Positions 21,925-33,470 of a DNA stretch of 64,000 bases are shown piece after piece. The translations under genes and the position numbers were made by a program. This stretch comes from Psococerastis gibbosa (taxonomy: Eukaryota > Arthropoda > Insecta > Psocodea > Psocidae). Numbering within the stretch: position 1 is the first letter of the stretch; each line of letters opens with the position of its first letter. The notes under the pieces were generated by a model. That model saw only the letters and a program-made list of their open reading frames with translations. It ran no database searches and was not told the origin of the DNA. The DNA is taken from positions 29,225,419-29,289,418 of the forward strand of contig OZ020486.1 of assembly GCA_963971405.1 (NCBI GenBank), given 5' to 3'.

Positions 21925-22050
21925 TTCTAAAAATCGGAGAGGATATAAGGACTCTCGCCATGAACAAGGAAGACGCTCTAAACAGAGTTGTTTAGAAACG
22001 CCGCTGCCGTGCCACCGACCCTCCCTGAGGAGTGAGGACAAAGGCAAAGT
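21925..22050 (+). mobile_element. LINE remnant, extreme pol C-terminus
   Basis: The plus-strand frame reads GEDIRTLAMNKEDALNRVV, stop, KRRCRATDPP, stop. The pattern of an EDALNR block, a short gap, then basic residues and TDPP or ADPA, matches the last residues of several invertebrate LINE polymerases. Dead fragment. Confidence 0.55.
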
Positions 22051-24225
22051 AAAAGTAAGCTACAGATCTAGAGTGCGAACCAAATATTTATTTATAGGAA
22101 TATAAATCATTGCAGTGGAGGATCTACAATAATGACTAACATCACTAACAATTAACAAAGCTCATAATACTACACATATTTAACGAAATACAAAAAAGGC
22201 ATGGTCATAAAGTAAAAACATTGGCAAAAAGTGTAAGCATGCTGTCATGTAAGCTTAGCACTGCAGTAATCAAAAAACACGTGCATAATAATCGACTGAC
22301 AACAAACACCACAGACGTTATGTTTAACTTTTTCACAAAATCTTTATGTAACCGAACCAAGCCACCCGAGTGGTATTACACAAGCTAACCATACCAAGCA
22401 GCTCAAGACCCTGTCATCTTACGATAAGAACGTCACATCAACACAAAGAAATAATTTGACATTTTCATGATTTAAAAATTAATATTGATGGTGATAAGGT
22501 TAAAATAGGTGTATTGAAGGACTACATACGATATTTTAGCCCCGTAACACATATAAATTGTATATTTCAGACACACTAGTGTAAACAGAAGGAGCAACTT
22601 TTAACATTTGAAAACGTATCGATCCATTTTAGAATCGCAGCATAGGAAAACCACACCCGCCTATGAATCCAGCAACGACATTATTTAAAGAAAATTCTGA
22701 TGATTTGGGGGCTTCATGCTTACCTTGTTTGTGTAAAATGTAATTAAACACCATTCATTTAACACTTTCTCAGGATATAAATTCAAAACAGATATGCTAT
22801 AAACGAAAAAATCGTCTCCGAATATAATGATTTTCCCATTTGCTAAACACCCAAGCATTTATTTCCGCAGGAAATCCTCCCGCGTATCATTTCGCACATT
22901 TTCTAATACCACGTATTTGTTTCCCGCCAATATTGTTAATTTAATGGCGTTTTAGTAGTCCAGTTGAATTCCTTGAATTGTATTAAATTTAAACACATTT
23001 CTATGATGATAGCGTAAAAAAAGATGAGAATGAGATGGTTGAAATGTCCCAAGGCAGCAGAATAGTTTAACTTATGACAGATGCCTTCAAAACTTTCAGA
23101 AATTGTACATCCGGTACCATAGAACTTGGAAATATACAACTACTTCACATTTCCATGGCTAAAATATAGTAGGCCTATATTATAATATTGTACTATATAA
23201 AAATATGTAGGTTGCATTCATTGCCATATAACTCTACTTCATCGGGATAGTTCCAACTTCTAGCAAAGACAGTCACCAGTGAGTGTCTGTGGTCTCACAA
23301 ATTAATAGAGGACCCTATACTTTCTTCTATTGTAGGGATGTCTCTTCAGAGCCCAACTGGCCCTCAGCTTATCCTACAGTTCCTACTTCGCAATAGGCAT
23401 AATAATAATGATTATAGTAAAAAAAAATTTCGGAAGTGCTTTTTAAAAAGGGTTTCCCCGCAATTACAATTTGGAAATATAGGCCTAAGCTATTAAAAGC
23501 TTGCGACTGACGACAGTGGTTCCCTTTCGGAGGTCCGCGATTTTTGTGTAGGAAAACTTATGAAATATAGCAGCGAATAGGCCCATACAAGTTATAATGC
23601 CGCGATTTTATTTTAATTATATCTTCAGTAGTCAGCCTACCTAGGCCTATGCCCTCTGTAGCCTATTTGCTTATAACACACTCAAATATTTAATCGATAG
23701 AAGAAACATATGTGTTTGGATTGAATACGATTTGAATTTAGCATGCCTACTGTATTACACTTTCCAATTTTTCTTAGGCCCATATTGATTGGATCGAATA
23801 TTATATTGGAATAATATTCAAGTGTGTAATATATAATTATAGCAGGAATTATCAGTTATAAAAAAACATATATGCCATATTTTATACTTTGTGTACGTAA
23901 TTTTACTGTATTTTCATAAAACTTTTATTATTATTAATATATTCCTTCGGCGCAGGGGAGTAGCCTACCGGCCGAAAAAGAAGAAAGAAAGATTATTAAT
24001 ATTATTATTATAATTTATAACATGCAGAGGCAGTTGGCAATGTGAGGTGGACCTACAACATATGAACAGACCAATTCTTATCAATCGCCTCCACATTCTA
24101 TTCGGCCCACCAGTGTTGTAACCCACGCTGTATCATTCAGGCCGCGACTGCCAGGTGATCAGCTTGCAGTTGATCCACCCACCCTTTCCTTGTTCGGTTT
24201 GGTTTTTGAGTCCCTGACCTGCAGT
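22051..24225. other. non-coding, probable zinc-finger gene intron; one weak exon candidate
   Basis: AT-rich sequence. At 22724-22796 (minus) a 73-nt open segment lies between a good acceptor (gattttttcgtttatag) and a good donor (AAG followed by GTAAGC), encoding LNLYPEKVLNEWC and ITFYTNK. Its start phase does not match the exon at 24695-24784, so it is not accepted into the gene model. Three TAGGCCTA palindromes are at 23170, 23480 and 23642. Confidence 0.4.
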
Positions 24226-24423
24226 CAACTGTCAAGGGAGGATTTTAGGGGGGGGGGGGGTCAGGGGTCTGGACCCCCCTTCCCCAAAACAAAATGAAGT
24301 TACACTAGATAATAAAATGTATTTACAGTGGGAATTAAAAATAATATAATAATGTTTTTTAATGTTATAATCCACTGAATCTGCCCGCTGACCCCCCTAA
24401 ATTGGAGGCAAAATCCGCCCTTG
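24226..24423. mobile_element. hAT-like MITE with exact 8-bp target-site duplication
   Basis: A 198-bp element flanked by identical CCTGCAGT (24218-24225 and 24424-24431). The arms carry CAAGGGAGGATTTTAGGGGG on the left and the inverse of CAAGGGCGGATTTTG on the right, with 12 extra bases at the left end. Eight-bp duplications are diagnostic of the hAT superfamily. Non-coding. Confidence 0.85.
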
Positions 24424-24694
24424 CCTGCAGTATGTCTTATACAGTAGGTACCTACCTACATTGAATTGTAGGTATTTTTATAAGCCTTACAATGGTTGGC
24501 ATCACCCATATAGGTGCCTACCTATGCTGTAGCCTTAGTAGTATTACTATAAAGTCACCGCCTATAGCACAGTAATACCCTACCTATTTCATTATATTGT
24601 GAAAGTTGACAGAAGAAACCTGCAGGCTCCCCTGCGCTTGCCCAACGCGGGCAAAACCAACGAGTTTGAGGTACAGTATTTTCCAGTTACGTAC

Positions 24695-24784
24695 CTCATC
24701 CTTCGGGGCGCGGAACCATTTTGTTGCGACCAGCCCTCTATCGCGGGGATTTTCTTTTAACTTTTCGATTGTCAGGTAGATACG
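24695..24784 (-). CDS. exon of the minus-strand gene upstream of the zinc fingers
   Basis: A 90-nt (30-codon) segment ending at a strong donor (GATGAG followed by GTACGT) and preceded by an AAG acceptor in an AT-rich context. It encodes RIYLTIEKLKENPRDRG and LVATKWFRAPKDE, charged and clearly protein-like. Its GC content is well above its flanks. It is phase 0 at both ends, matching the ATG exon at 27044-27118 and the Q-rich exon at 19628-19909. The acceptor is the weak point, lacking a pyrimidine tract. Assignment to the zinc-finger gene rests on strand, order and phase only. Confidence 0.6.
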
Positions 24785-25296
24785 CTTTAGCCATTTAATT
24801 TAGTTATCATTAATTCTTTCCGTACTTTAGTCTGAATGTTTCATCAACTCTTCAATGGTGTAAAGTAGACTTAAGTTCTTCACATTTATAAATGTTGCTG
24901 TATAAGGAGGTAGATGATGTACAATTTATGTAATTTAATAAATTATCTATAGGCCTACCTAAAATCCCGCCAAAACACCATTGACATATAGCCCGCGCAG
25001 AGGGGTTGTAAGAGATAAAACACTTTGAAGGTGGATTTTTTTTTAAATTTGGAATTCTAGGTTTATTGTATTTCAAGCTATTTTCTGCTATGGCAATTAA
25101 AATTATTAAATGTCAATAATTGTATGGGCTCCAGGGCCCAGGGGCTCTTCGGAACAGTTTCGAAAGTTCCCCCAAAACAGTACCTATTGAGTTATACATA
25201 AAGCTAGCTTATTTTATTTTCATCAGAATGATGTGTGTAAAATAGTTTCCTTTTACGGAAAACCTTAATTTATAATAATTATAAAATAAATATATG
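24785..25296. other. non-coding intron sequence
   Basis: AT-rich. Nothing recognised apart from one TAGGCCTA palindrome at 24950. Confidence 0.5.
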
Positions 25297-25502
25297 ATGA
25301 CTTTTTGTTCTATTACTAAGCCTTGGTACCTGGCGGAGTTATTAGGCTGTAAAGCCCTTTCTTACACTCAACTAGGAAGGCCCAGGACCGCCTGCTCTAC
25401 ATGCCCTCTGAAGCATGGCCAGAAAATGTAGCAAGGGTAGGACTCGAACCAACAACCTTTCGGGTGAAAGTCAGAGTCCGTACCACTACTCTACATGTCC
25501 TG
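25297..25502 (-). mobile_element. tRNA-Glu-derived SINE, copy 1
   Basis: Read on the minus strand, the head is TGTAGAGTAGTGGTACGGA...CTGACTTTCACCCG...GGTTCGAGTCC. This gives an A-box, a tRNA-Glu-like anticodon arm (CTTTCACCC) and a perfect B-box, as in RNA polymerase III-transcribed SINEs. The body follows (TTCTGGCCATGCTTC, GGCCTTCCTAGTTGAGTG, AAAGGGCTTTACAGCC), with a tail at ACAAAAAGTCA. It is not a functional tRNA: there is no closed acceptor stem and it continues into the SINE body. Confidence 0.9.
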
Positions 25503-26039
25503 ATATTACAACTGAATTTAACCAATATTGTTGGGGGATATCATACGCTCCTAGCCCCCACCCATCCGAAAAGATAGACTCGCGCCAGTTTGAAGAGATT
25601 ATTGTTAATCTCATTTCGGTTGTCAGAATATTGTTCCGGTTCATAATTTCAATAATTTTCAACTTTTTGTCAATTTTCATCTAGTATCTAGCTAGGCATA
25701 TGAGTTGCTAAGCTATAGTACGCGGTAATGATGTAATGAAAGTGGACCCTGGGACTAGGACAGTAAGGGTTTAAGTTAGATTAAGTTAAGTGTGTTTACT
25801 ATAATAATATATTAAGCTGCGATCAATTTACTAGTAGCCTACTTATCCACACAGTGCATATATAGCCTAAGTAAGTTACACAGCATGTACATTCAGAGGA
25901 TATGCTAATTTGAAAATTGGCACCCCAAAAATTAAGTACCTACATTTTATTTTTTATTTCATTAACTCAGCATGTTATTAAAAATTTGGCTCATTATTTA
26001 TAGGTAGTTGTAGTAATGTAAGACTTCAGTATTGGAGCA
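25503..26039. other. non-coding spacer
   Basis: AT-rich. No gene or bounded element recognised. Confidence 0.5.
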
Positions 26040-26610
26040 TGAATTATCCATACCGTAATTTCTTCAAAAATGAATTTCTTATGCCGAACCAAAACATATA
26101 GCCTAGCTAGGGAAAGTAACCTATTCAGTTTTGTTACTTTACTTATTGTACAAAACCTAGAGCATACCTGAAGTTAGAAAGCGGCATGGATAGAAAGATT
26201 CCACAGAAAAATTATTTTTTATGAAAATTGAGTCTTGTTTTTTTGTTGTCCCAGAACCATCAAGGTGCAAGGGTTTTGGTTGGGTTTTTTTTACATTAAT
26301 TACGACTACAATATATGTGAATTTTTAAAAAAAATAGTTGGGGCCGTTATTGAGGAAAAATGTCTTATAGCCCCCAAAATTGAGTAAGCCTAAACTAAAA
26401 GAAACAATCCCGAGATATGATTTTCTTGAACCAACATGCGTGATTTGTTCAAAATTCACTTTAGTTTGCTTTCAAATCGACGAACAGACAGACTTTCGTA
26501 AAAGTCACTTTTTTTTTTGTTTCTAGGACCTCAAAGCGTGGAAATCAACTGAAATATCGAAATCTAAAATTTTAATCATCCCTTTCCCTATACTAACGTA
26601 TTTAAATAGA
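26040..26610 (+). repeat. interspersed repeat family E, copy 3 (partial)
   Basis: Aligns with the right two-thirds of 13599-14431. Shared pieces include CAGAAAAATTATTTTTTA, AATTACGACTACAATATATG (as ACGACTACAATATATG in copy 2), the GAACAGACAGA segment and GACCTCAAA. The left end is lost. Non-coding. Confidence 0.65.
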
Positions 26611-27043
26611 AAAGCAATAATATGTGATATTTACAGCGTCTATACGATATGCATATACTTATTGTAGTATCATGGCCATCGAGGCATTTGCTGTAGTAAG
26701 TTAGTGTTCTTTAAATAAACACATCCGTTTCGATGTTCCGTAAAGCATAACACTCAACTTAACTCACGTAACTTACAGTATAAAGTTTTCACAGCACTAA
26801 TCATTTTCATAAAAGGAAAAGTTTGATAAGTGAGTTGGAGGCTTCGTCTGCCAACATTTAAAGTTGATGATATAAATTGCGCCATCAAAAGATTTTATTG
26901 GAAGTTAGCTTTCGGGGCTGTCTCGTTCTTTCAACTGAAATTAAAAGTTTGATAACCTACCGGCTTTGTCTACGTTGCGTTAATTAAGCTACGTCAATAA
27001 TTCAAGTATAATAAATTAGTATTTTTATTGTTTAGGTACTTAC
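26611..27043 (-). other. intron just after the candidate first coding exon
   Basis: AT-rich. No further feature recognised. It begins with GTAAGT (27043-27038) on the minus strand. Confidence 0.45.
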
Positions 27044-27118
27044 TTGACTCTTTCGTGTCTGAGGTTGAGACTCATTAAATTTTTTGGGCCCAGTGTCCTG
27101 CCAGCATGTTGACGCCAT
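27044..27118 (-). CDS. candidate first coding exon of the zinc-finger gene
   Basis: On the minus strand, AAAATGGCG gives a start codon with good context, followed by 25 codons (MASTCWQDTGPKKFNE, then SQPQTRKSQ) ending at a strong GTAAGT donor in phase 0. The phase fits the exon at 24695-24784 and, through it, the Q-rich exon. If the chain holds, the protein is about 400 residues: 25, 30, then 345. No acceptor precedes the ATG nearby, which suits a first exon. The link to the zinc fingers is inferred from order, strand and phase; these two exons could instead belong to another gene. Confidence 0.55.
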
Positions 27119-27480
27119 TTTCTGTGCACTCCCAAACTTCGTCTAAATTGCAGTAGTGTACTTAGGCTACTACTAGTACTTATTGTTGATTCAAGGCATC
27201 AATTAGGCATTACGGTATCATTTCCTTGAAGTGAAATGGTTTTCGTTTCAAATTCACTCATAGGTTGACTGTGTAGAGTGTATATAAAGAAAATATCTTC
27301 GATCCGACCTTGACAGAGCAGCGATACAGATAAAGTTTCAATTAACTACTGTATGCTTTATTTGCAAAAGCAATGTGATAGGCTACATGTACAAATATGT
27401 GGAAAAATAACATGTTATACGATTACAAAGACTTTAACGGCCGGAGTTATTTGATGAAACAGTTGAATCCGGGATGATGG
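27119..27480 (-). promoter_or_regulatory. likely 5' UTR/promoter side of the minus-strand gene
   Basis: Placed by position only: upstream of the candidate ATG exon. I see no convincing TATA box or initiator and no CpG island. Confidence is correspondingly low. Confidence 0.2.
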
Positions 27481-27625
27481 GTCACGGTTGATCTGAAAGC
27501 TTATTTCTAAACGTTTTAACAATGTCTGCGGTCGACATCTTCAGTGGAACTGCGTAAACATCAAAGACTGTATCTCGGCGGCTCTGCAGCAAGCACCGGT
27601 ACGCTTTCAGATCATGCTTCATCAG
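27481..27625 (-). repeat. repeat unit with CTGAAGATG hairpin motif
   Basis: On the minus strand this reads TTCCACTGAAGATGTCGACC, then GCAGACAT, so ATGTC and GACAT can pair. CTGAAGA followed by a short hairpin recurs at 31553-31715, 51105-51245 and 57960-58030. The layout recalls degenerate hammerhead-type cores described in Penelope-like retroelements, but the conserved GAAAC after the hairpin is not present here. Confidence 0.35.
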
Positions 27626-27689
27626 GCAACATGTTATTGACATAGTATTTCAAAGCAAGATATATGAAACGAGTAGAAAGTGGCCTAAT

Positions 27690-28010
27690 CTGCCGTAAAG
27701 AATCAAACAAGAAATTTTCGCGAGAGAGCCCCGCCCCGTCCATTAAGTTAATATGGCGCCCACTTGAATCCCCCCGCTTCTGTAGAATTAACTAGTTTGC
27801 ACCTATTTATTAAAACCAAAATTCCCCACGGGAGACCCCGGACCCACCTTGTTTGTTATATCCTTCGCCTGTAAAATTTAAACGTTACTGCTATCAAAAT
27901 GTGTAAAACCACACTATTTCACTTTTCCAGGCCTATTCTCTCAAAATATTTTCGCCGGGTGAGACCCCGGGGCCCCCCTTTAGCCCTCAACGTCATGCAT
28001 GCCCCTTAAT
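27690..28010 (+). repeat. hAT-related GC-rich repeat, partial
   Basis: Contains CACGGGAGACCCCGGACCC and, later, GGGTGAGACCCCGGGGCCCC. It also has AAAATGTGTAAAACC. All match the interior of the 35227-35629 element. Ends not resolved. Confidence 0.5.
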
Positions 28011-28017
28011 TTAAAAG

Positions 28018-28790
28018 TTGCATACGTTCATGACAACGTCCCCTGTTCTGCTGGATGACATAAGACTCGAATTTGCCACACATGGGCTCTTGCTAAACGA
28101 AACAAAAACGCAACTAACAGTGTTCTCTAACTCCCAACCTGAGCTTGACACACCCACGCATAGCAGGACAACCAGTAACAGCAACCGAAAGCGTCAGTTG
28201 ACAAGGACTTAAACTGGAACAAACACGTGGCTGAGCTATTAAAAAAACTAAATAGTGGCCTCTTTGTAGTCAGACGCCTTTTAGCTCTGTGTGTCCTCCG
28301 GAGGTAACTCTCCAGGCCTACCATTCACTTGTAATGAGCCATATAAACTACGGCATATTGGCCTGGGGAGGGACTTCCGTAGGGAACATGGACGCTGTAC
28401 TCAGGCTCCAAAAGAGGGGAGTGCGCTACATGCTAAGACTGGGACCTCGCGACAGTTGTCGCTCTCACTTGAAATCATAAAAAATCATGACAGCCCCAAG
28501 TCTGTACATATTTAGATGCATTTTACATATCTTAAAGCCTGAGGTGGGGGAGGGGGGACATTTAAACAAAACGAGGCAACGGGGGACCTTGTAAGGCCAG
28601 CGACACGCACAGCCAAGTGTGAGCGACTGGATCCTATACTACAAGGTTTCGCCTACCTTAGAAAACTCCCGATTGAACTGAGAGCGGCGAGGAATGCTTC
28701 TAACTTCCCTAAATTGCTTAGAAACCATCTCTTAGAGAAAGCTTTCTACACTGTCACTGAGGCACTAGCACAATCATAATGACAGAACTA
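28018..28790 (+). mobile_element. decayed LINE, RT C-terminal half
   Basis: The plus-strand frames run LLLNETKTQLTVFSNSQ, DLNWNKHVAELLKKL, QAYHSLVMSHINYGILAWGG and VLRLQKRGVRYML, with PSLYIF downstream. These are the standard blocks after YADD in CR1/Jockey-type reverse transcriptases. The frame changes at least twice and stops follow. Dead copy; different lineage from the 20455 insertion. Confidence 0.8.
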
Positions 28791-30204
28791 CCTGTTTTTG
28801 ACGATATTCTGACGATTTTATCTTATACTTTATTTGTATTCTATAATTTAACTGAAATATATATTGTATTGTATTTCTACATTTTTATGAAAATGGGAGG
28901 GGAGGGGGAGGCAAATAATACACCACCCGCCTTCTTGTTGGTATATCGTTATGCCTTGTAATTGTTAGCGTCATAACTTTTCAAAGTGAACTATGCATCC
29001 TGCTACTGGTGCTATGTTATATTGTATAACGCGATAGAGATTGTAAAAAAAGAAAAACAAGTCAGAATATGTAAATACTTGCTGATAGGAGTTGCGATCC
29101 TATAGGAAGACGCTGGCAAGTAAAAAGTCGCACGTCTGGAAAGTGCAATTATATCTAGTGTAAAGCCATCAAATGGCTTGTATAGTTGTATAGCCTTGTG
29201 TGCTCCAACTTCCAAGATCCAGTCAATATCACCATACGAGTAGCTATTAGGCTAAATTAGGATCTGTAGGAAATTCAGACTCTCCCTAAGCCCAACACAA
29301 TAACTTATTCAGTAGGTACATAGGTATAGGCCAGATGGGAAATGCATTGAAATGAAAGTAGATAGAATTGATGATTGTGGTTAGTTAATAATGAATTCTT
29401 GCGGAGGGTACAAAAGACACAAACGAGCAGAACTTAATTCAATCATATTTTGCATTGTGGTGCAAATTCAATACCTCCAGAGTTCCGAGGATTATTTAAG
29501 CTCATTTGTAATGCGATTATTGGGGAATATAATTGTGGACCTAATCCTATAGTGATTCTAAACTTAAATTAGTTGTATAAACTAAAATGGAAGCCTGGCC
29601 AAATATAAATGGATATAAATAGGTACGGTAGTAGTTTATGGGCTATGTACGGACAGCCGTAGTTACTATGGGCCAGACCCGTACCCAGGAAATATTTTAG
29701 AAGGGGCCGAGATAGAAATTTCACCCAGATCTTTCCCATTTAAAAGTTATCGGCGCAGGCGAGAAGGAAAATGTTCATGAATAACAATGATTAATTGTCT
29801 GGGCCTAGTGCCTATCTACCCACATTTTGTAATTCTGTGCAAATTTATGAAATTCAATGTTAATTCATTAATGTTTTCAAACTTTTAGGGGTGGGGCATG
29901 GCCCTTGGGTCTATGGGAGAAACCGCATAGCGCCGTATGTACAGTAGGTATGACGGCCTATGATACGGGTTGTTCAGACGAACGGTGACAAAATTCTAGG
30001 ACGTATTCCCCTTACCTATGCCTAAAAAAAGTACAAGTCAATTACATCGGTTTTGTCGGATTTAATTGATTCCAACGAGGATGGGCGCGGTGATGTATTA
30101 GAATATAGGTACTCTATTACTATCAGATGTTTGGGTGTGGGTGTTAGAATTTTACGTTGTTTTGAGATTCTGCATGCGGTGAGAAGTTGTTTCTAACGCC
30201 TGCT
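28791..30204. other. intergenic DNA between the zinc-finger and Ly6 genes
   Basis: AT-rich with GC-rich scraps near 28890-28930 (related to the hAT repeat) and 29690-29930. No supported gene. This interval lies between two divergent transcription units, so it should contain promoter elements, but none is recognisable to me. Confidence 0.4.
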
Positions 30205-30545
30205 TTCAGCATTTCTGCTTTAAGCAACCCTGTCAGCCTGGCGGGGGGAGTGAGTCTGTTTGTTAAGTTGAGGCACCCAAAGGGCAGACTCTATCACCTC
30301 GGGGAAAGGGGAGTTGACTAACAGGGTGGACCTCCTGATTATAGTGGATTCTGAACCACTTGGGGAACATGGTAAAGTCACACGATTAGATTGGAGGTGA
30401 CCAGGACTCGACTTATACTGCCTAAGCGCGTTATCATGTCCCAACAGGTTCCCCTGCCAACGCTGTGCACACTACCAGGTTGCCGCAGTTTGAAACATGC
30501 TCTGCTCTAATGGAATCAACATGGTAAGGCCGTTGGCCTGCGGTG
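30205..30545 (+). repeat. interspersed repeat family B, copy 2
   Basis: Near-identical order of landmarks to 5200-5560: AGCAACCCTGTCAGCCTGGC, then TCACCTCGGGG, CTCCTGATTATAGTGGATTC, GGAGGTGACCAGGACTC, CAACGCTGTGCACAC and ATCAACATGGTAAGGCCGTT. It lies just upstream of the signal-peptide exon. A short piece at 30595-30640 (CGATCATCATGGCGATT) belongs to a different repeat shared with 37735-37870. Confidence 0.8.
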
Positions 30546-30707
30546 AGAAGTTGCTAGCTAGAGGTGATCTGGTCTTGCCCCGGTCTTCTTCTTTTGATGC
30601 TACTCGAAGATGGACGATCATCATGGCGATTAGGAAAAGGGAAGTTTTTGCCTCGGTAACCTACATATACCGTGAATGTATTTTAACGCATATTTATTTA
30701 TTTTCAG

Positions 30708-30807
30708 CTGGGAAAGCGATTGAACATAATGACTTGCGTATTTTCAAGGTCCACGTGGATGTCTTCTTTAGGATTTACTGCTCTTCTATTTTTAATCTTC
30801 ATCTCAG
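30708..30807 (+). CDS. Ly6/uPAR-family gene, signal-peptide exon
   Basis: An acceptor (tatttattttcag, ending 30707) is followed by 21 nt and an ATG at 30729. The coding part reads MTCVFSRSTWMSSLGF then TALLFLIFIS, a typical signal peptide, and ends with one G before donor GTAATA. That G plus TG at the start of the exon at 49675 makes valine, giving ...FISVKSTAGLKC, so phase and biology agree. A second in-frame Met at 30759 is an alternative start. The acceptor before the ATG implies an upstream untranslated exon not identified here. The longer frame starting at 30497 is a different frame and not the product. Confidence 0.82.
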
Positions 30808-31552
30808 GTAATATTAATAGATAACTTTCTTAACAATTTTTAACACGGTTTACTACTATACTATTGTACTAGTAGTGTTATGTGAAATTTCACAGTAAAT
30901 TAGCTTTTTTTCCCCTACCGCCTACCCGGTCGGCAGGGTGCACGTATTTGAGAGATAAAAACAAAACAATTATACAATTCAATTGGACCTCATGGGTCCC
31001 AATAAAATGCTTCTATAGGGTTATCAAAGAAAGAAACCAGATCAAACAAGATTAACTGCTATATAAAGTTGAACCAATTAATTTACAGTATGAACTCGAA
31101 ATGGGTGGTAAATGGTAATGTTGAGCAGAACTTTATATATCTAGGATATACCAATGTACAAATGTAGACCAATATTTTCATAAGCGTTATTACTACATAA
31201 TTATTTAGAACATAGACTTGGCTATATAGGCTATGTTACATAAATTATATGAATATCCTGTTAAGTTACAAAACAGTCTATGTAAAATTGGAATTTCTCT
31301 ATACCTAGGTATATATTGTAGCTATCACAGTAGGTATATACCCTACTTGTACAACAGTAAGTAAATACCTGCGAAATTAATACTGAGCAAGAATCGAAAT
31401 TTATTGCCCTGCAATGGACCAAAATTATTATAATATACTGCAATACTAGTAAAGTGCCAGCTGCAGCTATATTCTAGCGAGTAAACCAAATCTACTTAGT
31501 ACTGAAGAAATCATGTAAGCTTTACCATAACGTCTAGAGGCTATTAACAGAC
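30808..31552 (+). other. Ly6 gene intron, start
   Basis: AT-rich intron sequence without other recognised features. The whole intron runs 30808-49674 (18.9 kb) and is described in parts below. Confidence 0.6.
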
Positions 31553-31715
31553 ATAATTTAATGAATGTATCTGATTGACATCTTCAGTCGTCTCACTGAG
31601 AATTTACTCAATAGATATTTGGGTCGAGTTACGACACGTCTCGGATCGCATGCGGTGTGTAGGGACTCGCACAATTACAAGCATGCTACCACCTTGCCCC
31701 GAAGCCGATTGTACC
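31553..31715 (-). mobile_element. second tRNA-like SINE family, copy 1
   Basis: Read on the minus strand: GGCAAGGTGGTAGCATGCTT, GTGCGAGTCCCTAC, GATCCGAGACGTGTCGTAAC, GACTGAAGATGTCAATCAG, ATACATTCATTAAAT. It aligns end to end with 51105-51245. The head resembles a tRNA A-box (clearer in copy 2, TGGCCAAGTGG). The B-box is weak, so the tRNA origin is probable rather than sure. Confidence 0.55.
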
Positions 31716-31734
31716 ACATGCAATGTATATGTAT

Positions 31735-31835
31735 GTAGTATATTAAATTTATATTATATTATTTATATTTTATATATTTTTTATATTTTATATTTTATAT
31801 ATTTATATTATATTATATTAAATTGTAAGAACAAT
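31735..31835. repeat. AT-only low-complexity tract
   Basis: About 100 bp made almost wholly of TATTATATTTAT-like units. Confidence 0.8.
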
Positions 31836-33470
31836 ATGTTTAAGATATGATAATTGGTAGGAAAGTTAGTATCGACGTTTAAAAACTGTAGGACATGAAT
31901 TAACACATTCTCCATCACTAGGTTCTTATTTGATTGGACTATAGTCTATATTATAAAATATTATGTTCATCTAAATTAAAAGGTGTCTGCAGCCTGCAAG
32001 TTTTAACTAATAAAGACATGATTTGTAAAACAGCCAAGAAAAGTGATAGTGTGTAGAAAAATGTCACGGAAACAAAGAAAAGTTTCCGAGGAGGCAACAA
32101 AAATCTGCAGAAAACGCAAAACTTGAGTTAATACGTCTCGTGATGAGAAAGGAAAGTTTTTGCCACGAAAAGCTCAGCGAAGATGGATTTCCAACAAGTT
32201 CCTCTTTAAAAGCAATAGCGATTTATCTTTTAAGAAAAATTCGAATATGGGAAAGGAGACAGATAAGAGTTGGGAATTGACGGGGTTCCAAATGAAAGTT
32301 CGCTTGCTAGGCAAAGTAAGTAATTAATCAGAGGCCATTGTGGTTTTGTCGGAATGAAAATAATGAATGGCTGCAAAACTTCAATTCGACCTCTCCGAAC
32401 CAATTTATCAGCTGTTAATGTACGTATAGGTACTATTTTATATCAAACCTTTATTGCCTGCTGATGAAGCTCGAAATGGTCGGCGAAATTCGAAGAAAAT
32501 TTCATGAAAACGACCAGAAAATAAATATAAATATATCCATGGCTATCTAATATATTACTTATCAATTGATGAAATGGGTGAAATGGCTCTGCGGTAGGCT
32601 ATCACCCCACAATATTAAGTTTTCGATTGAATATCTCTCTAACTACAATTTATTAAAAATATAATCCGAGAAACGTTTCATTAATGGTTATTTACTTAAT
32701 TTGCCGGAATTATAGAAAATGACGGTACATAATGTGATTGAACAAGCGGATAAAATCAGCAGTTGAAAATTTTTAATACAGAAGCATATTTTATTAGATT
32801 AGATTCAGGTACATGATGAGGGATAGGCGGCGAGCTCATTGACTCAATACACTATTAAACTAGTCGGCTCTGATCTCTTGTCAATGCCCACCCCCCCCCC
32901 CCTTTGAAAACTCTATTACCGCCACTGTACACAATGAATACCTGGGCTTTAATATACTTGTATATACTGTATACTGTATTGTATCTCTCCACAGCGTTAT
33001 TATTTCTCCCAGTGTTCGTGATCCCAATCTCTGTATTAAACGTTTCTGTGCTAACTTAAATTGTTAATTAGCCTTGCGTTTCCTGGGAATCACCCTACCA
33101 ATGTGTTAGACGCTGATAACAGCAATAATATAAATTAGTAAATTCTTCGCAGATGGCAAGCTTGTATAGGATTTCACTTGGGGTGAAAGTTATAAATCTT
33201 GTTTCTAATTGAAATAGGCTACCACAAGATAGCAAAATAGAGAAGGCAAGTACTTTTTGTATTGTACAAGCAAACAACAATAGTAAAGTTTTCATTTTTC
33301 ACTACATAATAGCCGCGGACACGCCTTTATAAGTGTCATAAATAATTACAAATTTTCCTTTAATAATTGGCTAGCTGCTGCAGGAAGACTAATGTAGCCT
33401 ATTAATAATTAAACAGCATGGTACATTGGTACCGGCAATTCCGTGTAAGTTTATGATACAGTGTACGTAG
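31836..33470 (+). other. Ly6 gene intron segment
   Basis: AT-rich. A poly-C scrap near 32890 is related to the hAT-type repeats. No gene. Confidence 0.5.

Noticed and set aside
22724-22796. 73-nt minus-strand exon candidate with good splice sites
   Set aside because: Start phase does not fit the neighbouring upstream exon, and a 24-codon open frame is common by chance in AT-rich DNA.
24000-24225. Possible LINE pol C-terminus on the minus strand (RTRKGWVDQLQ...)
   Set aside because: The match to the usual GRPxxRW pattern is too weak and stops are frequent.
25415-25502. A possible tRNA-Glu gene
   Set aside because: The tRNA-like region continues into a conserved SINE body, lacks a paired acceptor stem and recurs several times in the window.
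30497-30811. 104-codon plus-strand frame over the Ly6 first exon
   Set aside because: It starts in repeat family B and uses a different frame from the signal peptide; the splice-supported frame starts at 30729.
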